This document shows, in pieces, positions 52,861-62,477 of a DNA stretch of 64,000 nt. The DNA lies in contig CALVBT010000004.1 of NCBI GenBank assembly GCA_944325885.1, positions 62,001 through 126,000 on the forward strand, read 5' to 3'. Numbering within the stretch: position 1 is the first letter of the stretch; the number at the start of each line of letters is the position of its first letter. This stretch comes from Candidatus Gastranaerophilales bacterium (GTDB lineage: Bacteria; Cyanobacteriota; Vampirovibrionia; Gastranaerophilales; Gastranaerophilaceae). A program made the position numbers and the translations under genes. Below the pieces are notes generated by a model, which was not told where the DNA came from, ran no database searches, and saw nothing but the letters and a program-made list of their open reading frames with translations.

Positions 52861-53481
52861 TTAATCATCCTTCAAATGTTTAAAATGTTTGTAAAGATAA
52901 GCAACACCGAGGACAAAGCATATCACAACTATCGCTATATCAAACTTGTGCCACAAATGTTTAAAAGCATCAAGATTCTGCCCCATTTTTACCCCAACAT
53001 AAACAAGAAGATAGCTCCAAACAAGAGAACCTAAAAATGTAAAAGTAAAGAAGAATCTTTTTTTAGCTCTCAATATACCGGCCGGCAGAGAAATAAATGT
53101 TCTGATAACAGGCAGCATTCTGCAGATAAAAAATGCCCAGTCACCGTATTTTTCCACCCATTTGTCAGCCTCGTCCAAATCCTTTTTGCTGACCAAAAAC
53201 CATTTTCCGTATTTTTCAACAAACTTTCTGCCGCCAAAATATCCTATATAATAAGAAGGAATAGATCCCAGCACACAACCGAAAGCCCCTGCCCATGCGG
53301 CAACATGAAAATTAAAAACACCCTTGGACACCAGATATCCGGCAAAAGGCAAAATTGCCTCACTCGGCAAAGGTATGTTGCATGACTCTATCGCCATTAA
53401 CAAACTTATGCCCAAAGGCCCCATTGCAGTAATAACATGCTCTATAAAGCTTATCAAATGACCGAGTATTGTATCCAGCAT
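52861..53481 (-). CDS. DedA-family membrane protein
   Basis: A 206-residue integral membrane protein of the DedA/SNARE-associated family, which includes undecaprenyl-phosphate and other lipid-phosphate flippases. Conserved parts are ESCNIPLPSEAILPFAGYL with the characteristic Glu/Pro, GSIPSYYIGYFGGRKFVEKYG, and CRMLPVIRTFISLPAG, with hydrophobic helices around them. The lipid substrate is not known. No clear terminator or Shine-Dalgarno is obvious near its ends. Confidence 0.92.
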   Translation of the reverse strand: MLDTILGHLISFIEHVITAMGPLGISLLMAIESCNIPLPSEAILPFAGYLVSKGVFNFHVAAWAGAFGCVLGSIPSYYIGYFGGRKFVEKYGKWFLVSKKDLDEADKWVEKYGDWAFFICRMLPVIRTFISLPAGILRAKKRFFFTFTFLGSLVWSYLLVYVGVKMGQNLDAFKHLWHKFDIAIVVICFVLGVAYLYKHFKHLKDD

Positions 53482-53581
53482 AAATCTCTATCCCCCATCC
53501 TGTGCCATTAGCAGCCAAAATTCTAAAGCCGTCTATGACACTTATTAGTTAAGTTATTAATAAGATTTTATCAGAAACATA

Positions 53582-53617
53582 AAAAAACACTCTCTTTTTA
53601 TCAAAGAGAGCGTTTTT
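53582..53617 (-). terminator. Terminator after tpiA
   Basis: CTCTCTTT / AAAGAGAG 8-bp stem with a 5-nt loop; on the minus strand it is followed by a T-rich tract. It is also T-rich on the plus side. Confidence 0.85.
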
Positions 53618-53634
53618 ACAATTTATTTGATTAT

Positions 53635-54414
53635 TTATTTCAAAGCACCTCTGACGATTTTTGCAAAGCTGTCAGCTTTAAGGCTTGCGCCGCCGACCAA
53701 TGCACCGTCAATATCAGATTGTGCCATTTGTTCTTCAATAGTTTCAGGTTTTACGCTTCCGCCGTAAAGAATTCTGATTTTATCAGCAGCATCTGCACCT
53801 GCAACTTCTTTTACAACGCCTCTTATCATAGCGATTACTCTGTTAGCTTCTACAGAATCACAAGTTTTGCCTGTTCCGATAGCCCAGATAGGTTCATAAG
53901 CAATGATTGATTTTGCAACTTCTTCAGAAGTCAAACCGTTCAATGCAGCTTTGATTTGAGAAGCGATGTGAGTATCTGTTACGCCTGATTCTCTTTGTTC
54001 AAGAGATTCGCCGCAGCAAATAATAGGTACAAGGCCTTCTGAAAGGATTTTTTTAGCTTTTTTGTTTACCATTTCATCAGTTTCGCCAAAGTACTGTCTT
54101 CTTTCTGAGTGACCGATGATAATATATTCACAACCTGCGTCTTTAGCCATTTCTACAGAAACTTCGCCTGTGAATGCGCCTTGTGTTTCAAAGTAGCAGT
54201 TCTGGCAGGCAAGTCTGACTCTGCCGCAGCCGCAATCTGTCATTGCTTTGTTTACTGCATACAAAGATGTGAAAACAGGAGCAACAACAACTTCCGGCAT
54301 TGTAGCTTTATCCATATCTTTCAATTCTGCCATCAAATCATTAACCAGTTGAGCAGATTCTGCCTGCAATTTGTGCATTTTCCAGTTGCCGGCAATAACG
54401 GGTCTTCTTGACAT
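53635..54414 (-). CDS. tpiA: Triosephosphate isomerase
   Basis: A 259-residue glycolytic TIM barrel that interconverts DHAP and glyceraldehyde 3-phosphate. The start at 54414 has AAGGAG 8 nt upstream. The N-terminal AGNWKMHK contains the catalytic Lys, the His is in IIGHSERRQYFGE, the Glu in IAYEPIWAIGTGK, and the phosphate loop is YGGSVKPE. The length is standard. A terminator follows. Confidence 0.98.
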   Translation of the reverse strand: MSRRPVIAGNWKMHKLQAESAQLVNDLMAELKDMDKATMPEVVVAPVFTSLYAVNKAMTDCGCGRVRLACQNCYFETQGAFTGEVSVEMAKDAGCEYIIIGHSERRQYFGETDEMVNKKAKKILSEGLVPIICCGESLEQRESGVTDTHIASQIKAALNGLTSEEVAKSIIAYEPIWAIGTGKTCDSVEANRVIAMIRGVVKEVAGADAADKIRILYGGSVKPETIEEQMAQSDIDGALVGGASLKADSFAKIVRGALK

Positions 54415-54536
54415 AATAAATCTCCTTTTATTGTACCAATTCACTCAAGAATCGTAGTCAAAACAAGGAGATTTATCAAGTGTTTAATATAGTCAACTGA
54501 CTCCAAAAATTATTTGACGAAAAGCAATAAGAACTC

Positions 54537-55019
54537 TTACTTAACGCCAAAGAGTCTTTCGTTTGCAAATTCTCTTAACGCTGTAGAGATTTTTTCAGCA
54601 TAAGGTTCAGACGGATTAAATTCTACCTTTTTGACAGGATAATGAGAGACAGCCTTCGGTGAGAACACGCCTTTGAAAACATCTTTAAAAAATCCGAAAA
54701 ATTCTTTGGTAGACATTGTCGGCAGCTGTTCTCTGTTCTTTTTGCTTCTAAACATATTGTCCAGAACAACGCCGACATCAGTGCTTGTCGGATTTTTTCT
54801 GTCTGCAATGCTCAATCTGATTTTGTCGCCTGATTCTTCAGGGAATGTAAAATGAAATCTAACGTCGCCTCTGTCAGCCCTTCTCTGAATGGATTTAAAT
54901 TTTTCAAAATCAGGGTTTGCAACCATTTTTCTTAAAAGCTGTCTTGGATTAACTGTCTTTTGCACTCCTTCAAAATAATCGTTCATCGGAGGCTGTATTG
55001 TTCTTAATGTAACTTTCAT
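54537..55019 (-). CDS. Hypothetical protein, 160 residues
   Basis: An unrecognised soluble protein. GAGGAAAAT precedes the ATG as ribosome site. The middle has a likely beta stretch (GDVRFHFTFPEESGDKIRLSIAD) followed by a disordered, Asn/Arg-rich part and a C-terminal helix (AEKISTALREFANERLFG). No Cys or membrane segment. It stands alone between tpiA and the Zn-ribbon gene, and it is AT-balanced like its neighbours, so it is probably native. The function is unknown. Confidence 0.7.
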   Translation of the reverse strand: MKVTLRTIQPPMNDYFEGVQKTVNPRQLLRKMVANPDFEKFKSIQRRADRGDVRFHFTFPEESGDKIRLSIADRKNPTSTDVGVVLDNMFRSKKNREQLPTMSTKEFFGFFKDVFKGVFSPKAVSHYPVKKVEFNPSEPYAEKISTALREFANERLFGVK

Positions 55020-55159
55020 ATTTTCCTCAAAGTTTTTTGTATCTGTTTACCTTAAAAGGCTAACATGAAAATTTTGAATATTTACAATTTCATAATTTTA
55101 CAATACTTAATATTTAACAAGTATAATATCAGTCCGCCATGACGATTAAAGCCCAGCAG

Positions 55160-55552
55160 CTAACTAAATGCCCCGCTAAGGTTAAATCCGAGAAGTTTTA
55201 TGGGTTCTGCCTCTCTGTCAATCCAGCTTTGAGAACGATTTTTAGACATTTGCTCGTTGACTTCTTTTACAAGCACGGCAAAATTTATATCAATAAAGTT
55301 TATAGACTTCACCTGTTCAATATGAAAATGCTCCGAGCCGCAATTAGGACAAAAACGTGTTTCCGGAATAATTTGGCCGAATTTTATTATTGTTTTGCGC
55401 TTGATATTACAGCAATTGCAACGTGTGAGATACCATCTGTTTTCTATATATTTGCCGCAATCCGGACAATAGCAAGAATCTTTGTCCGGCGTAACTTTTG
55501 AATGTGTACATTCTTTTTTTCTGTGAAAAAACACTTGCAACCCTCTGTACAT
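55160..55552 (-). CDS. Small zinc-ribbon protein
   Basis: A 130-residue protein with three Cys-based motifs: YCPDCGK, RCNCC and FCPNCGSEHFH. The pattern is of a double zinc ribbon. A GG-rich ribosome site is not obvious, and the C-terminal third (FAVLVKEVNEQMSKNRSQSW) is helical. It might bind DNA or RNA, but no family is recognised. It ends about 150 nt downstream of the 160-residue gene on the same strand and begins opposite the tuf promoter. Confidence 0.65.
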   Translation of the reverse strand: MYRGLQVFFHRKKECTHSKVTPDKDSCYCPDCGKYIENRWYLTRCNCCNIKRKTIIKFGQIIPETRFCPNCGSEHFHIEQVKSINFIDINFAVLVKEVNEQMSKNRSQSWIDREAEPIKLLGFNLSGAFS

Positions 55553-55630
55553 TAACTATTCACAATAAGTAATTAATAATTTATTTTGAAAAGTCAATTT
55601 TCTTGGCAGCCAGCCCCCGCACAAATCCGC

Positions 55631-55656
55631 TTGACATTTTCGAATGAGCATATAAT
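55631..55656 (+). promoter_or_regulatory. Promoter region of tuf
   Basis: A perfect TTGACA (55631-55636) precedes TATAAT boxes at 55651-55656 (14-nt spacer, short) and 55662-55667; the alternative hexamer TAATAT (55653-55658) gives a 16-nt spacer. Confidence 0.55.
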
Positions 55657-55768
55657 ATTAGTATAATAAAAGGGCATATTCTGCCCTAAATGCCAACCTA
55701 ATTGGCCGCACTATTTGAAAGACAATAGAAAAGTAGTAGATAATTTAACGAAAAAGGAGATTAATCTC

Positions 55769-56977
55769 ATGGCACGCGAAAAGTATGAACGTACGAAACC
55801 GCACGTTAACATTGGTACAGTAGGCCACGTTGACCACGGTAAAACTACATTAACAGCAGCAATCACTTCTGTATTGGCAGCAGCTGGTCAAGCTCAAGCT
55901 AAAAAATTCGATGAAATCGATGCTGCTCCTGAAGAAAAAGCAAGAGGTATCACTATCTCTACTGCTCACGTAGAATACGAAACAGAATCTAGACACTACG
56001 CACACGTTGACTGCCCTGGCCACGCTGACTATGTTAAAAACATGATCACAGGTGCTGCTCAAATGGACGGCGGTATTCTCGTTATCGCTGCTACAGATGG
56101 TCCTATGCCTCAAACTAGAGAACACATCCTGTTAGCTAGACAGGTTGGTGTACCTAGATTGGTTGTATTCTTGAACAAATGCGATATGGTTGACGATGAA
56201 GAACTTCTCGAACTCGTTGAAATGGAAACAAGAGAATTGTTGTCTTCTTACGAATTCGATGGCGATAACATCCCTGTTATCAAAGGTTCTGCTCTTAAAG
56301 CTCTCGAAGCTGTTCAAGCTAACCCGAACATCAAAAGAGGCGAAGACAAATGGGTTGACAAAATTTGGGAACTTATGGATGCAGTTGACTCTTACATCCC
56401 AACTCCTGAACGTGACTTAGACAAACCTTTCTTGATGCCGGTTGAAGACGTATTCTCTATCACAGGTCGTGGTACTGTTGCTACAGGCCGTGTTGAAAGA
56501 GGTAAAGTTAAAGTTGGTCAAGAAGTTGAAATCGTTGGTTTCGGCGAAACTAAGAAAACAACTGTTACAGGTGTTGAAATGTTCAGAAAACTGTTAGACG
56601 AAGGTCTTGCAGGTGATAACATCGGTGCATTGCTCCGTGGTATCGATAAAACTGAAATCCAGAGAGGTCAAGTATTGGCTGCTCCTGGTTCTATCACACC
56701 TCACACAAAATTCACAGCTAACGTTTACGTTTTGACAAAAGAAGAAGGCGGACGTCACACTCCTTTCTTCCCTGGTTACAGACCTCAGTTCTACATCAGA
56801 ACTACAGACGTAACTGGTTCTATCAAATTTGACGGCGAAATGGTTATGCCTGGTGACAACGTTGTTATGGACGTTGAATTGATCGCTCCTGTAGCTATCG
56901 AACAAGGTATGAGATTCGCTATCAGAGAAGGCGGACGTACAGTTGGTGCTGGTGTTGTTGACAAAATTATTGCTTAG
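55769..56977 (+). CDS. tuf: Elongation factor Tu
   Basis: A 402-residue GTPase that delivers aminoacyl-tRNA to the ribosome. The start at 55769 ([19 protein letters not shown]) has AAGGAG 10 nt upstream; the longer frame is leader DNA. G1 GHVDHGKT is at residues 18-25, G3 DCPGHADYV and G4 NKCD follow, and domain 2/3 hallmarks ([29 protein letters not shown]) are present. Codons are strongly biased to GCT/GTT/GGT compared with the neighbours, as expected for a highly expressed gene. fusA and rps genes are not adjacent. A terminator follows. Confidence 0.99.
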   Translation: MAREKYERTKPHVNIGTVGHVDHGKTTLTAAITSVLAAAGQAQAKKFDEIDAAPEEKARGITISTAHVEYETESRHYAHVDCPGHADYVKNMITGAAQMDGGILVIAATDGPMPQTREHILLARQVGVPRLVVFLNKCDMVDDEELLELVEMETRELLSSYEFDGDNIPVIKGSALKALEAVQANPNIKRGEDKWVDKIWELMDAVDSYIPTPERDLDKPFLMPVEDVFSITGRGTVATGRVERGKVKVGQEVEIVGFGETKKTTVTGVEMFRKLLDEGLAGDNIGALLRGIDKTEIQRGQVLAAPGSITPHTKFTANVYVLTKEEGGRHTPFFPGYRPQFYIRTTDVTGSIKFDGEMVMPGDNVVMDVELIAPVAIEQGMRFAIREGGRTVGAGVVDKIIA

Positions 56978-57000
56978 TCACAACAACGCATAAAAAATTA

Positions 57001-57035
57001 AAAACTGCTTCGAATTTTTTCGAGGCAGTTTTTAT
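57001..57035 (+). terminator. Terminator after tuf
   Basis: An AAACTGC ... GCAGTTT stem with a TCGA/TCGA extension, loop of T residues, followed by TTTTT. Confidence 0.88.
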
Positions 57036-57044
57036 TATTTTGTC

Positions 57045-57240
57045 TGAGGCGGCTTCGCTTATATCTACGGAAGTGACCCCATGCACTGTCTTGAAATCAG
57101 ACGTTCACGAAAACTGAACGTTTCCGTTCACAAGGGGCAAGGCCCCGTCTGATTTCGCTGTTGCCTGTGCCGGACTTGTTTAACAAAACGGACTTGCCAA
57201 ATGCACAGGTTCTACAAGTAGTCGGAGTCAGTTGACTATA
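57045..57240 (+). ncRNA. Candidate structured RNA between tuf and recA
   Basis: The region is richer in G+C than other intergenic DNA and contains several nested perfect inverted repeats: GAAATCAGACG/CGTCTGATTTC (57093-57103, 57146-57156); CGTTCA/TGAACG (57102-57120) with an alternative pairing TGAACG/CGTTCA (57115-57130); GGGGC-AAG-GCCCC (57134-57146); CCTGTGC/GCACAGG (57164-57170, 57203-57209). CGGACTTG is directly repeated twice inside the last one. It resembles none of 6S, tmRNA, SRP RNA or RNase P that I can recall. The strand is not certain. Confidence 0.5.
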
Positions 57241-57326
57241 TAAAATATTCACAAACCATTTGTATAAAACGCCAAAATAAGGTAAAATAGCATTATTACA
57301 GGAAAATGCTAAATGGGGAGAAACTA

Positions 57327-58355
57327 ATGGCAGTAAAAGAAAAAGATGCAGAAACTGTTGCCGTTTCTGAAGAAAAGAATAAAGCGCTAAAATTAGCGAT
57401 TGAAAAAATAGAAAAAGATTTTGGTAAAGGTTCTATCATGAAGCTCGGCGACAAAACAGCCGTAGCATGTGAAGCTATACCGACAGGCGCACTGGCTCTT
57501 GATATAGCTCTCGGTATAGGCGGTGTACCAAGAGGTCGTGTTATAGAAATCTACGGCCCTGAATCATCAGGTAAAACCACTCTGGCACAGCATATTGTAG
57601 CAGAATGCCAAAAAAGAGGCGGTATTGCAGCATTTGTTGACGCAGAACATGCACTCGACCCTGAATATGCAAGAGCTTTGGGAGTAAACGTAGACGAACT
57701 TCTAATTTCACAGCCTGACACTGGTGAACAGGCTCTTGAAATCGCAGAAGAACTTGTACGTTCATCTGCAGTTGATGTTGTGGTAATAGACTCTGTAGCA
57801 GCACTTGTACCAAAAGCAGAAATCGAAGGCGCAATGGAAGACCAGCAAATGGGTCTGCAGGCACGTTTGATGAGCAAAGCCTTAAGAAAATTGACAGGTA
57901 TTGTCGGCAAAACAAACACAACAGTAATTTTCATCAACCAGCTGCGTCAAAAAATCGGCGTTATGTACGGAAACCCTGAAACAACTACAGGCGGTAATGC
58001 GCTCAAGTATTACTCTTCCGTACGTCTTGATATCAGAAGATGCGACTCTATCAAAAAAGATGACAAAGACATCGGTAACAGAGTAAGAGTAAAAGTTGTT
58101 AAAAACAAAGTAGCTCCGCCGTTCAAAACATGCGAATTTGATATCATCTTTGGAAAAGGTATCTGCAAACTCGGCTGCATACTCGATGTTGCAGTAAATA
58201 TGGATATCGTGAAAAAAGCCGGAGCATGGTTCAGCTACAATGACGAAAAACTCGGACAGGGCAGAGAAAAAGCAAAAGAATACTTTGAAGCTCATCCGGA
58301 AGTGCTTGAAGAAGTCGAAGCTAAAGTAAGAGAAAAACTTGCTGCAGAAAAATAA
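57327..58355 (+). CDS. recA: Recombinase RecA
   Basis: A 342-residue strand-exchange ATPase for recombination and SOS induction. The start at 57327 ([11 protein letters not shown]) has GGGGAG 8 nt upstream; the ATG at 57306 is less supported. Walker A GPESSGKT is at residues 77-84; [28 protein letters not shown] and [20 protein letters not shown] (loop L2 and allosteric region) follow. A TAAAAT near 57282 could be the -10. No obvious LexA box was found upstream. Confidence 0.98.
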   Translation: MAVKEKDAETVAVSEEKNKALKLAIEKIEKDFGKGSIMKLGDKTAVACEAIPTGALALDIALGIGGVPRGRVIEIYGPESSGKTTLAQHIVAECQKRGGIAAFVDAEHALDPEYARALGVNVDELLISQPDTGEQALEIAEELVRSSAVDVVVIDSVAALVPKAEIEGAMEDQQMGLQARLMSKALRKLTGIVGKTNTTVIFINQLRQKIGVMYGNPETTTGGNALKYYSSVRLDIRRCDSIKKDDKDIGNRVRVKVVKNKVAPPFKTCEFDIIFGKGICKLGCILDVAVNMDIVKKAGAWFSYNDEKLGQGREKAKEYFEAHPEVLEEVEAKVREKLAAEK

Positions 58356-58394
58356 TCGACCGGCAAACAATCTATCATTAATAAAGGAAAATCT

Positions 58395-58892
58395 ATGTTC
58401 GATTGGGTAAAAGTAGAAACAGATGAACAAATAAAGGAGCTTTGTGAGCTTGCAAAAAAAATCTGGAATGAATATTCTATCTGCTTTATTTCTCAGGAAC
58501 AAATAGATTACATGCTCGAAAAATTTCAATCCGAGCAGGTTGTAAAAAGCCAGATAAACTTTGAGCGTTATCAATATTATTTTTTGGAAGAAGACGGTGA
58601 AAACTTTGGCTATTTTGCGATACAGCCAAAGAAAGACTACCTGTTTCTGTCAAAAATATACATAGATAAAGACCACAGAGGCAAAGGTTACGGCAAAAAA
58701 GCCTTTATTAATGCGATTGTAGAAATAGCAAAAGAACGTGAACTGCCGGCAATACAGCTGACAGTAAACAAATACAATTTTGCCGCATTCTGTGCTTATG
58801 AAAAACTCGGGTTCAAACGCATAGACTCTGTAGAAGCAGATATCGGCAACGGTTATATAATGGATGATTATATATACGAATTTAGATTATAG
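58395..58892 (+). CDS. GNAT-family N-acetyltransferase
   Basis: A 165-residue acetyltransferase. The acetyl-CoA loop is IDKDHRGKGYGKKAF (about residues 94-108), with the strand before it FLSKIYI and the later ANKYN-like NKYNFAAFCAYEKLGFKRI motif typical of GNAT folds. An AAAGGAAAA ribosome site precedes the ATG. It is 39 nt downstream of recA and 9 nt upstream of the glycosyltransferase. The acceptor is unknown. Confidence 0.85.
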   Translation: MFDWVKVETDEQIKELCELAKKIWNEYSICFISQEQIDYMLEKFQSEQVVKSQINFERYQYYFLEEDGENFGYFAIQPKKDYLFLSKIYIDKDHRGKGYGKKAFINAIVEIAKERELPAIQLTVNKYNFAAFCAYEKLGFKRIDSVEADIGNGYIMDDYIYEFRL

Positions 58893-58901
58893 AAAGATAA
58901 A

Positions 58902-59879
58902 ATGAAAAAAATTCTGATAATAAGACAGGGCGCAATAGGAGATGTTGTCCATACAACAAATGTTTTTCGAAGCATAAAAGAAACATTTCCTGACGCACAA
59001 ATCGACTACCTGACAGGCAAACTGCCGGCATCGCTTTTGCAGAATGATCCGAGGCTCAACAGGGTAATAGTTTTAAAGGATAAAAATTATTTTTATCTTT
59101 TCCAGCTTGCCAAAGAGCTTAAAAAAGAAAACTACAGCCTGATAATAAATCTTCAGCCTTCAATAAGATTTAAGGTACTGGCAGCACTATGCAAACCTAA
59201 AAAAACAGTGAACTACAAAAAAACTTTCCGCTTGCATGCAGTGGAAAACTTTTTTGAAACAGCCAGAAAAGTCTACAAAGAAATCCACAATCCAAATGAC
59301 TTAAGGCTAAAAATACCACAAGAAACTGTTGAACAGGTAAAAAAGAAACTTCCTTATCTGACAGAAAAAAAACTTGTCATAATGAACTATGCAGCCAGCC
59401 CTGCACGCCATGGCAGAAGATGGCCGCTTGAATATTACAAAGAGCTTTGCACAAAAATATTGGACAGATATGACTGCAACATCCTGATTTCAGGCGCAAA
59501 AGAAGATGTTAAAGAGGCAAAAATCTTCAAAAAGATTTCACCAAATGTTCACATAATAGCAGGACAGTTCAGCCTTTTGGAATCAGCTGCAATATTTTCT
59601 TTGTGCGATGTTTTTATCTCCGGTGACACAGGGCCTTTACATATTGCATCAGCTTTTGAAAAACCTGTTTGTATAGGCATTTACGGTTCCATGCCCGTAG
59701 GCAGAACAGGCCCCTGGGGAACAAACCATTTTGCACTCTCTTCGGACATGTATTGTGTCCCCTGCAACAGACGCCGCTGCAAACTCAAAGATTTCAAAAG
59801 ACAACAAATCACCCCCTGCATGAAATCCGTAAAACCGGAACACGTATTTAGAGTAATCACAGACAATGACCTTCTTTAA
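58902..59879 (+). CDS. Family 9 glycosyltransferase (heptosyltransferase-like)
   Basis: A 325-residue GT-B enzyme of the LPS heptosyltransferase type. The N-terminus RQGAIGDVVHTTNVFRSI and the C-terminal ISGDTGPLHIASAFEKPVCIG are the family hallmarks; CVPCNRRRC near the end is a Cys-rich tail. It is a paralogue (distant) of the one at 7418-8479. It precedes the addB-like gene by 9 nt. The sugar and acceptor are unknown. Confidence 0.9.
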   Translation: MKKILIIRQGAIGDVVHTTNVFRSIKETFPDAQIDYLTGKLPASLLQNDPRLNRVIVLKDKNYFYLFQLAKELKKENYSLIINLQPSIRFKVLAALCKPKKTVNYKKTFRLHAVENFFETARKVYKEIHNPNDLRLKIPQETVEQVKKKLPYLTEKKLVIMNYAASPARHGRRWPLEYYKELCTKILDRYDCNILISGAKEDVKEAKIFKKISPNVHIIAGQFSLLESAAIFSLCDVFISGDTGPLHIASAFEKPVCIGIYGSMPVGRTGPWGTNHFALSSDMYCVPCNRRRCKLKDFKRQQITPCMKSVKPEHVFRVITDNDLL

Positions 59880-59888
59880 GGAATAAAA

Positions 59889-62477
59889 ATGACAGACATA
59901 CTGCAGGATTTGACGGAAAATATACAGGAAGCGAAAACAAATTTCAGATTCCTTGCTTTTAATATATTAAAAGCAAAAGGAAAACAAATCTTTGCGCAAA
60001 ACAAGGCTCTTGACTGTCTGGCAAAATCTGATACTTTCTTTAAAGACCTTTTAAATATCTTCAATGAGCTTTTTTACTGCAATATATTACCTGAAAATTT
60101 TTATGAAATTATAACATCTGTACAAACCTCTCAAACAGACCAAGAACGATTAAAACTGTGCGCAAATCTCTATAAAGAATATACAAAAACCATGGAACAA
60201 AACGGGTTTAAGATACCTGCGTACATTCCTCTCTTTTTAAAAAAAACAAATAATCAAAACTGCAATGAACAAATCAAACAAAGAATAGAGTATTTAAAAA
60301 GCATTTTTGAAACAAAACAAAAAACTCAAACAAATTTTGATAATACAAAAGCCATAGAATACTTGCAATTCCCGGATATACAGTCAGAAGCCATTTATAT
60401 AACGGAAGAAATTGAATCGCTTGTTGAACAAACAGACCTGCAGTATCAGGATTTTGCAATTTTTGTGGACAAAACCGAAGCCAGACAAAAATTTCTGGAT
60501 ATTATGAAGGCAAAAAACATGCCTGTTGTCAGCAGTATTTATAACGAAGATTATGAAAACTTAAAATACAAAATTTCAATCTACCAGCAAATAAGCCAAA
60601 TTTGTGAAGAGCTGGGGCTTGAGGAGTTTGCTTCACAGAATTTTAAAAATATAAATATTTCATCAAAAGCAAAAAAGGAAATCTGCCTGAACAATCTGGA
60701 TGAAGTCTTAAAGAGTTTTCTTTCAGAGATTTTGACAGACCCTTATTCCGTTGACAGGCTGCTTTCCAAAAGCGAAAACTCTAACAAACCGCTGATAGAA
60801 GTTTTGTACGGTTCAAAAACCCTGCTTGCACAAAGCGATATGGAAATTTTGGCAAAAGAACTCTCCGCAATAAAAAATTTTTATGAAGCCTTCCGCATAA
60901 AAGACTATGCCGGAGCCATCAGCGGGATGATAAAAAGAGAGTTTTCAAAATTTCAATCCACTGCAGAAATAAAAGATATAGTCGCAGGAAAAATCAAGAG
61001 CCTTAATGAACTTCAGCACCTTTTTTCAAAACTGGAAGATACAAAACCTGAATTTGACTCTTTCAAAGAGATTATGGAATGGCTGCCGCAGGATAATAAC
61101 AAAAATGCTGTATATCTAGCCTCAATCAATGCTGATTTCAATACCAAAAACGGATTTGAATACGTTTATATAGCAGGGCTTACAGAAAACAATTTCCCTG
61201 CGGCAAACAGCTTTTATCCTTTTATTTCGCTGCAGACAAATGACCTGCTTTCAGAAAAAATCAAAAAAATCTCTCCGGAGTTCGAATACTTTTTAAAAAC
61301 CGACGAAATCCATTTCCAACAAAGATACCTTGCTTTTTGCAATGTAATGGCCTGCGCAAAAGAAAAACTCTGTCTTGCTGCACATTCTTATGAAGCAAAA
61401 AAACAAACCCAGCCCAGCATATTTTTTAAACTGTTATCACAAAATGACCCAAAAAACTTACAAATAATAGAAACAGCAAAAACAGAAAATCAGATTAACA
61501 AAAATACGAAGACAGCTGTTGTGACAGCAGAGTTTGAAAAAAAGCCTGTGCTTTCTTCAAAAGAACAAATAAAGCTCAATGCCTCTGCAATCAGCACGTT
61601 TCAAACCTGTCCGAAAAAATATTATTACAAAAATCTTTTGAACCTGAAAGAACCGTCAAATTTTGCAGCAAGTTACGGGAACATTGTTCACTGTGTTTTT
61701 GAAGTTTTAAATACAAAATTTTTGGACAAATATAACAAACAAACAGCCGCAGAGCTTGCTTGTATATTATTCGAGGCAGAAACTGATTCTGCCAAAGCTC
61801 TTAGTGCAGGCTTTAGCGAAACTGATATAGAACTTGTTAAAGCTGCGGACAAACTTTCTCTCGCAGAAATGAAAGAGAATTTTTTAAATGCAATAGAAGA
61901 CTTTGACATGTCAGGAGGCTTTGACCACTCGCCAAAAACCGCATTATGTGAAAAATCATTTGTTTTTAGCGTTCCTGAAATGCCGGAAATTGTCTTTGAC
62001 GGCAGGATAGATGCAATACTTGAAGACAACAGCGGCAACATCTCCATTGTGGATTACAAAACAGGAAAAAACAAACCGCCGCTCGACTATTTGATAAGCG
62101 ATTACGGCGTAAACTTTAAAACTTCACGAGGCTCCGACCCGGCAAACATAGAAGTTTTGCAAAACGCATACGATTATCAAATACCAATATACTATCTTGC
62201 CTGCTGCTACAGCAAAGAACTTGCGCAATACAAAGACGCTCTGTCCTGCGCAGGATATATCTATATACGCCCGAAATCAAGAGAAAACGGATGCGACACA
62301 GACTTTGTATCAAAAAAACAACTCGAACAACACAAAGACAGTATTATAAAAAACCTGAAAGAAACGATTGTGGACAAAATCATAAACACAACCGAGTTTA
62401 AAAAGAACAAAAGTTTTAGCTGCGACAACTGTGCTTACAAATTTTTGTGCGATGAAGAAGAGGAAGAAGATGAATAA
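59889..62477 (+). CDS. addB: AddB-like helicase/nuclease subunit
   Basis: An 862-residue protein of the AddAB/RecBCD-type end-processing complex. A helicase-like middle part (EYVYIAGLTENNFP) is followed by a RecB-type nuclease domain: a first Cys in FQTCPKKYYYKNLL (Cys574), the nuclease motifs DGRIDAIL and IVDYKTGK, and a final Cys triplet CDNCAYKFLC (Cys845, 848, 854), giving the 4Fe-4S clasp of AddB. It is about 300 residues shorter than Bacillus AddB, lacking much of the N-terminal helicase-like domain. It overlaps addA by 8 nt. Confidence 0.82.
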   Translation: MTDILQDLTENIQEAKTNFRFLAFNILKAKGKQIFAQNKALDCLAKSDTFFKDLLNIFNELFYCNILPENFYEIITSVQTSQTDQERLKLCANLYKEYTKTMEQNGFKIPAYIPLFLKKTNNQNCNEQIKQRIEYLKSIFETKQKTQTNFDNTKAIEYLQFPDIQSEAIYITEEIESLVEQTDLQYQDFAIFVDKTEARQKFLDIMKAKNMPVVSSIYNEDYENLKYKISIYQQISQICEELGLEEFASQNFKNINISSKAKKEICLNNLDEVLKSFLSEILTDPYSVDRLLSKSENSNKPLIEVLYGSKTLLAQSDMEILAKELSAIKNFYEAFRIKDYAGAISGMIKREFSKFQSTAEIKDIVAGKIKSLNELQHLFSKLEDTKPEFDSFKEIMEWLPQDNNKNAVYLASINADFNTKNGFEYVYIAGLTENNFPAANSFYPFISLQTNDLLSEKIKKISPEFEYFLKTDEIHFQQRYLAFCNVMACAKEKLCLAAHSYEAKKQTQPSIFFKLLSQNDPKNLQIIETAKTENQINKNTKTAVVTAEFEKKPVLSSKEQIKLNASAISTFQTCPKKYYYKNLLNLKEPSNFAASYGNIVHCVFEVLNTKFLDKYNKQTAAELACILFEAETDSAKALSAGFSETDIELVKAADKLSLAEMKENFLNAIEDFDMSGGFDHSPKTALCEKSFVFSVPEMPEIVFDGRIDAILEDNSGNISIVDYKTGKNKPPLDYLISDYGVNFKTSRGSDPANIEVLQNAYDYQIPIYYLACCYSKELAQYKDALSCAGYIYIRPKSRENGCDTDFVSKKQLEQHKDSIIKNLKETIVDKIINTTEFKKNKSFSCDNCAYKFLCDEEEEEDE

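Noticed and set aside
57045-57240. 6S RNA, tmRNA, SRP RNA or RNase P RNA between tuf and recA
   Set aside because: The signature stretches of SRP RNA (GGAAGCAGCC region), RNase P (GAGGAAAGTC region) and the tmRNA ends are absent, and no long 6S-type outer helix can be drawn.
57882-58574. 230-codon open frame on the minus strand across recA and the GNAT gene
   Set aside because: It overlaps two well-supported genes on the opposite strand and has the Phe/Tyr/Cys-rich composition of a shadow frame.
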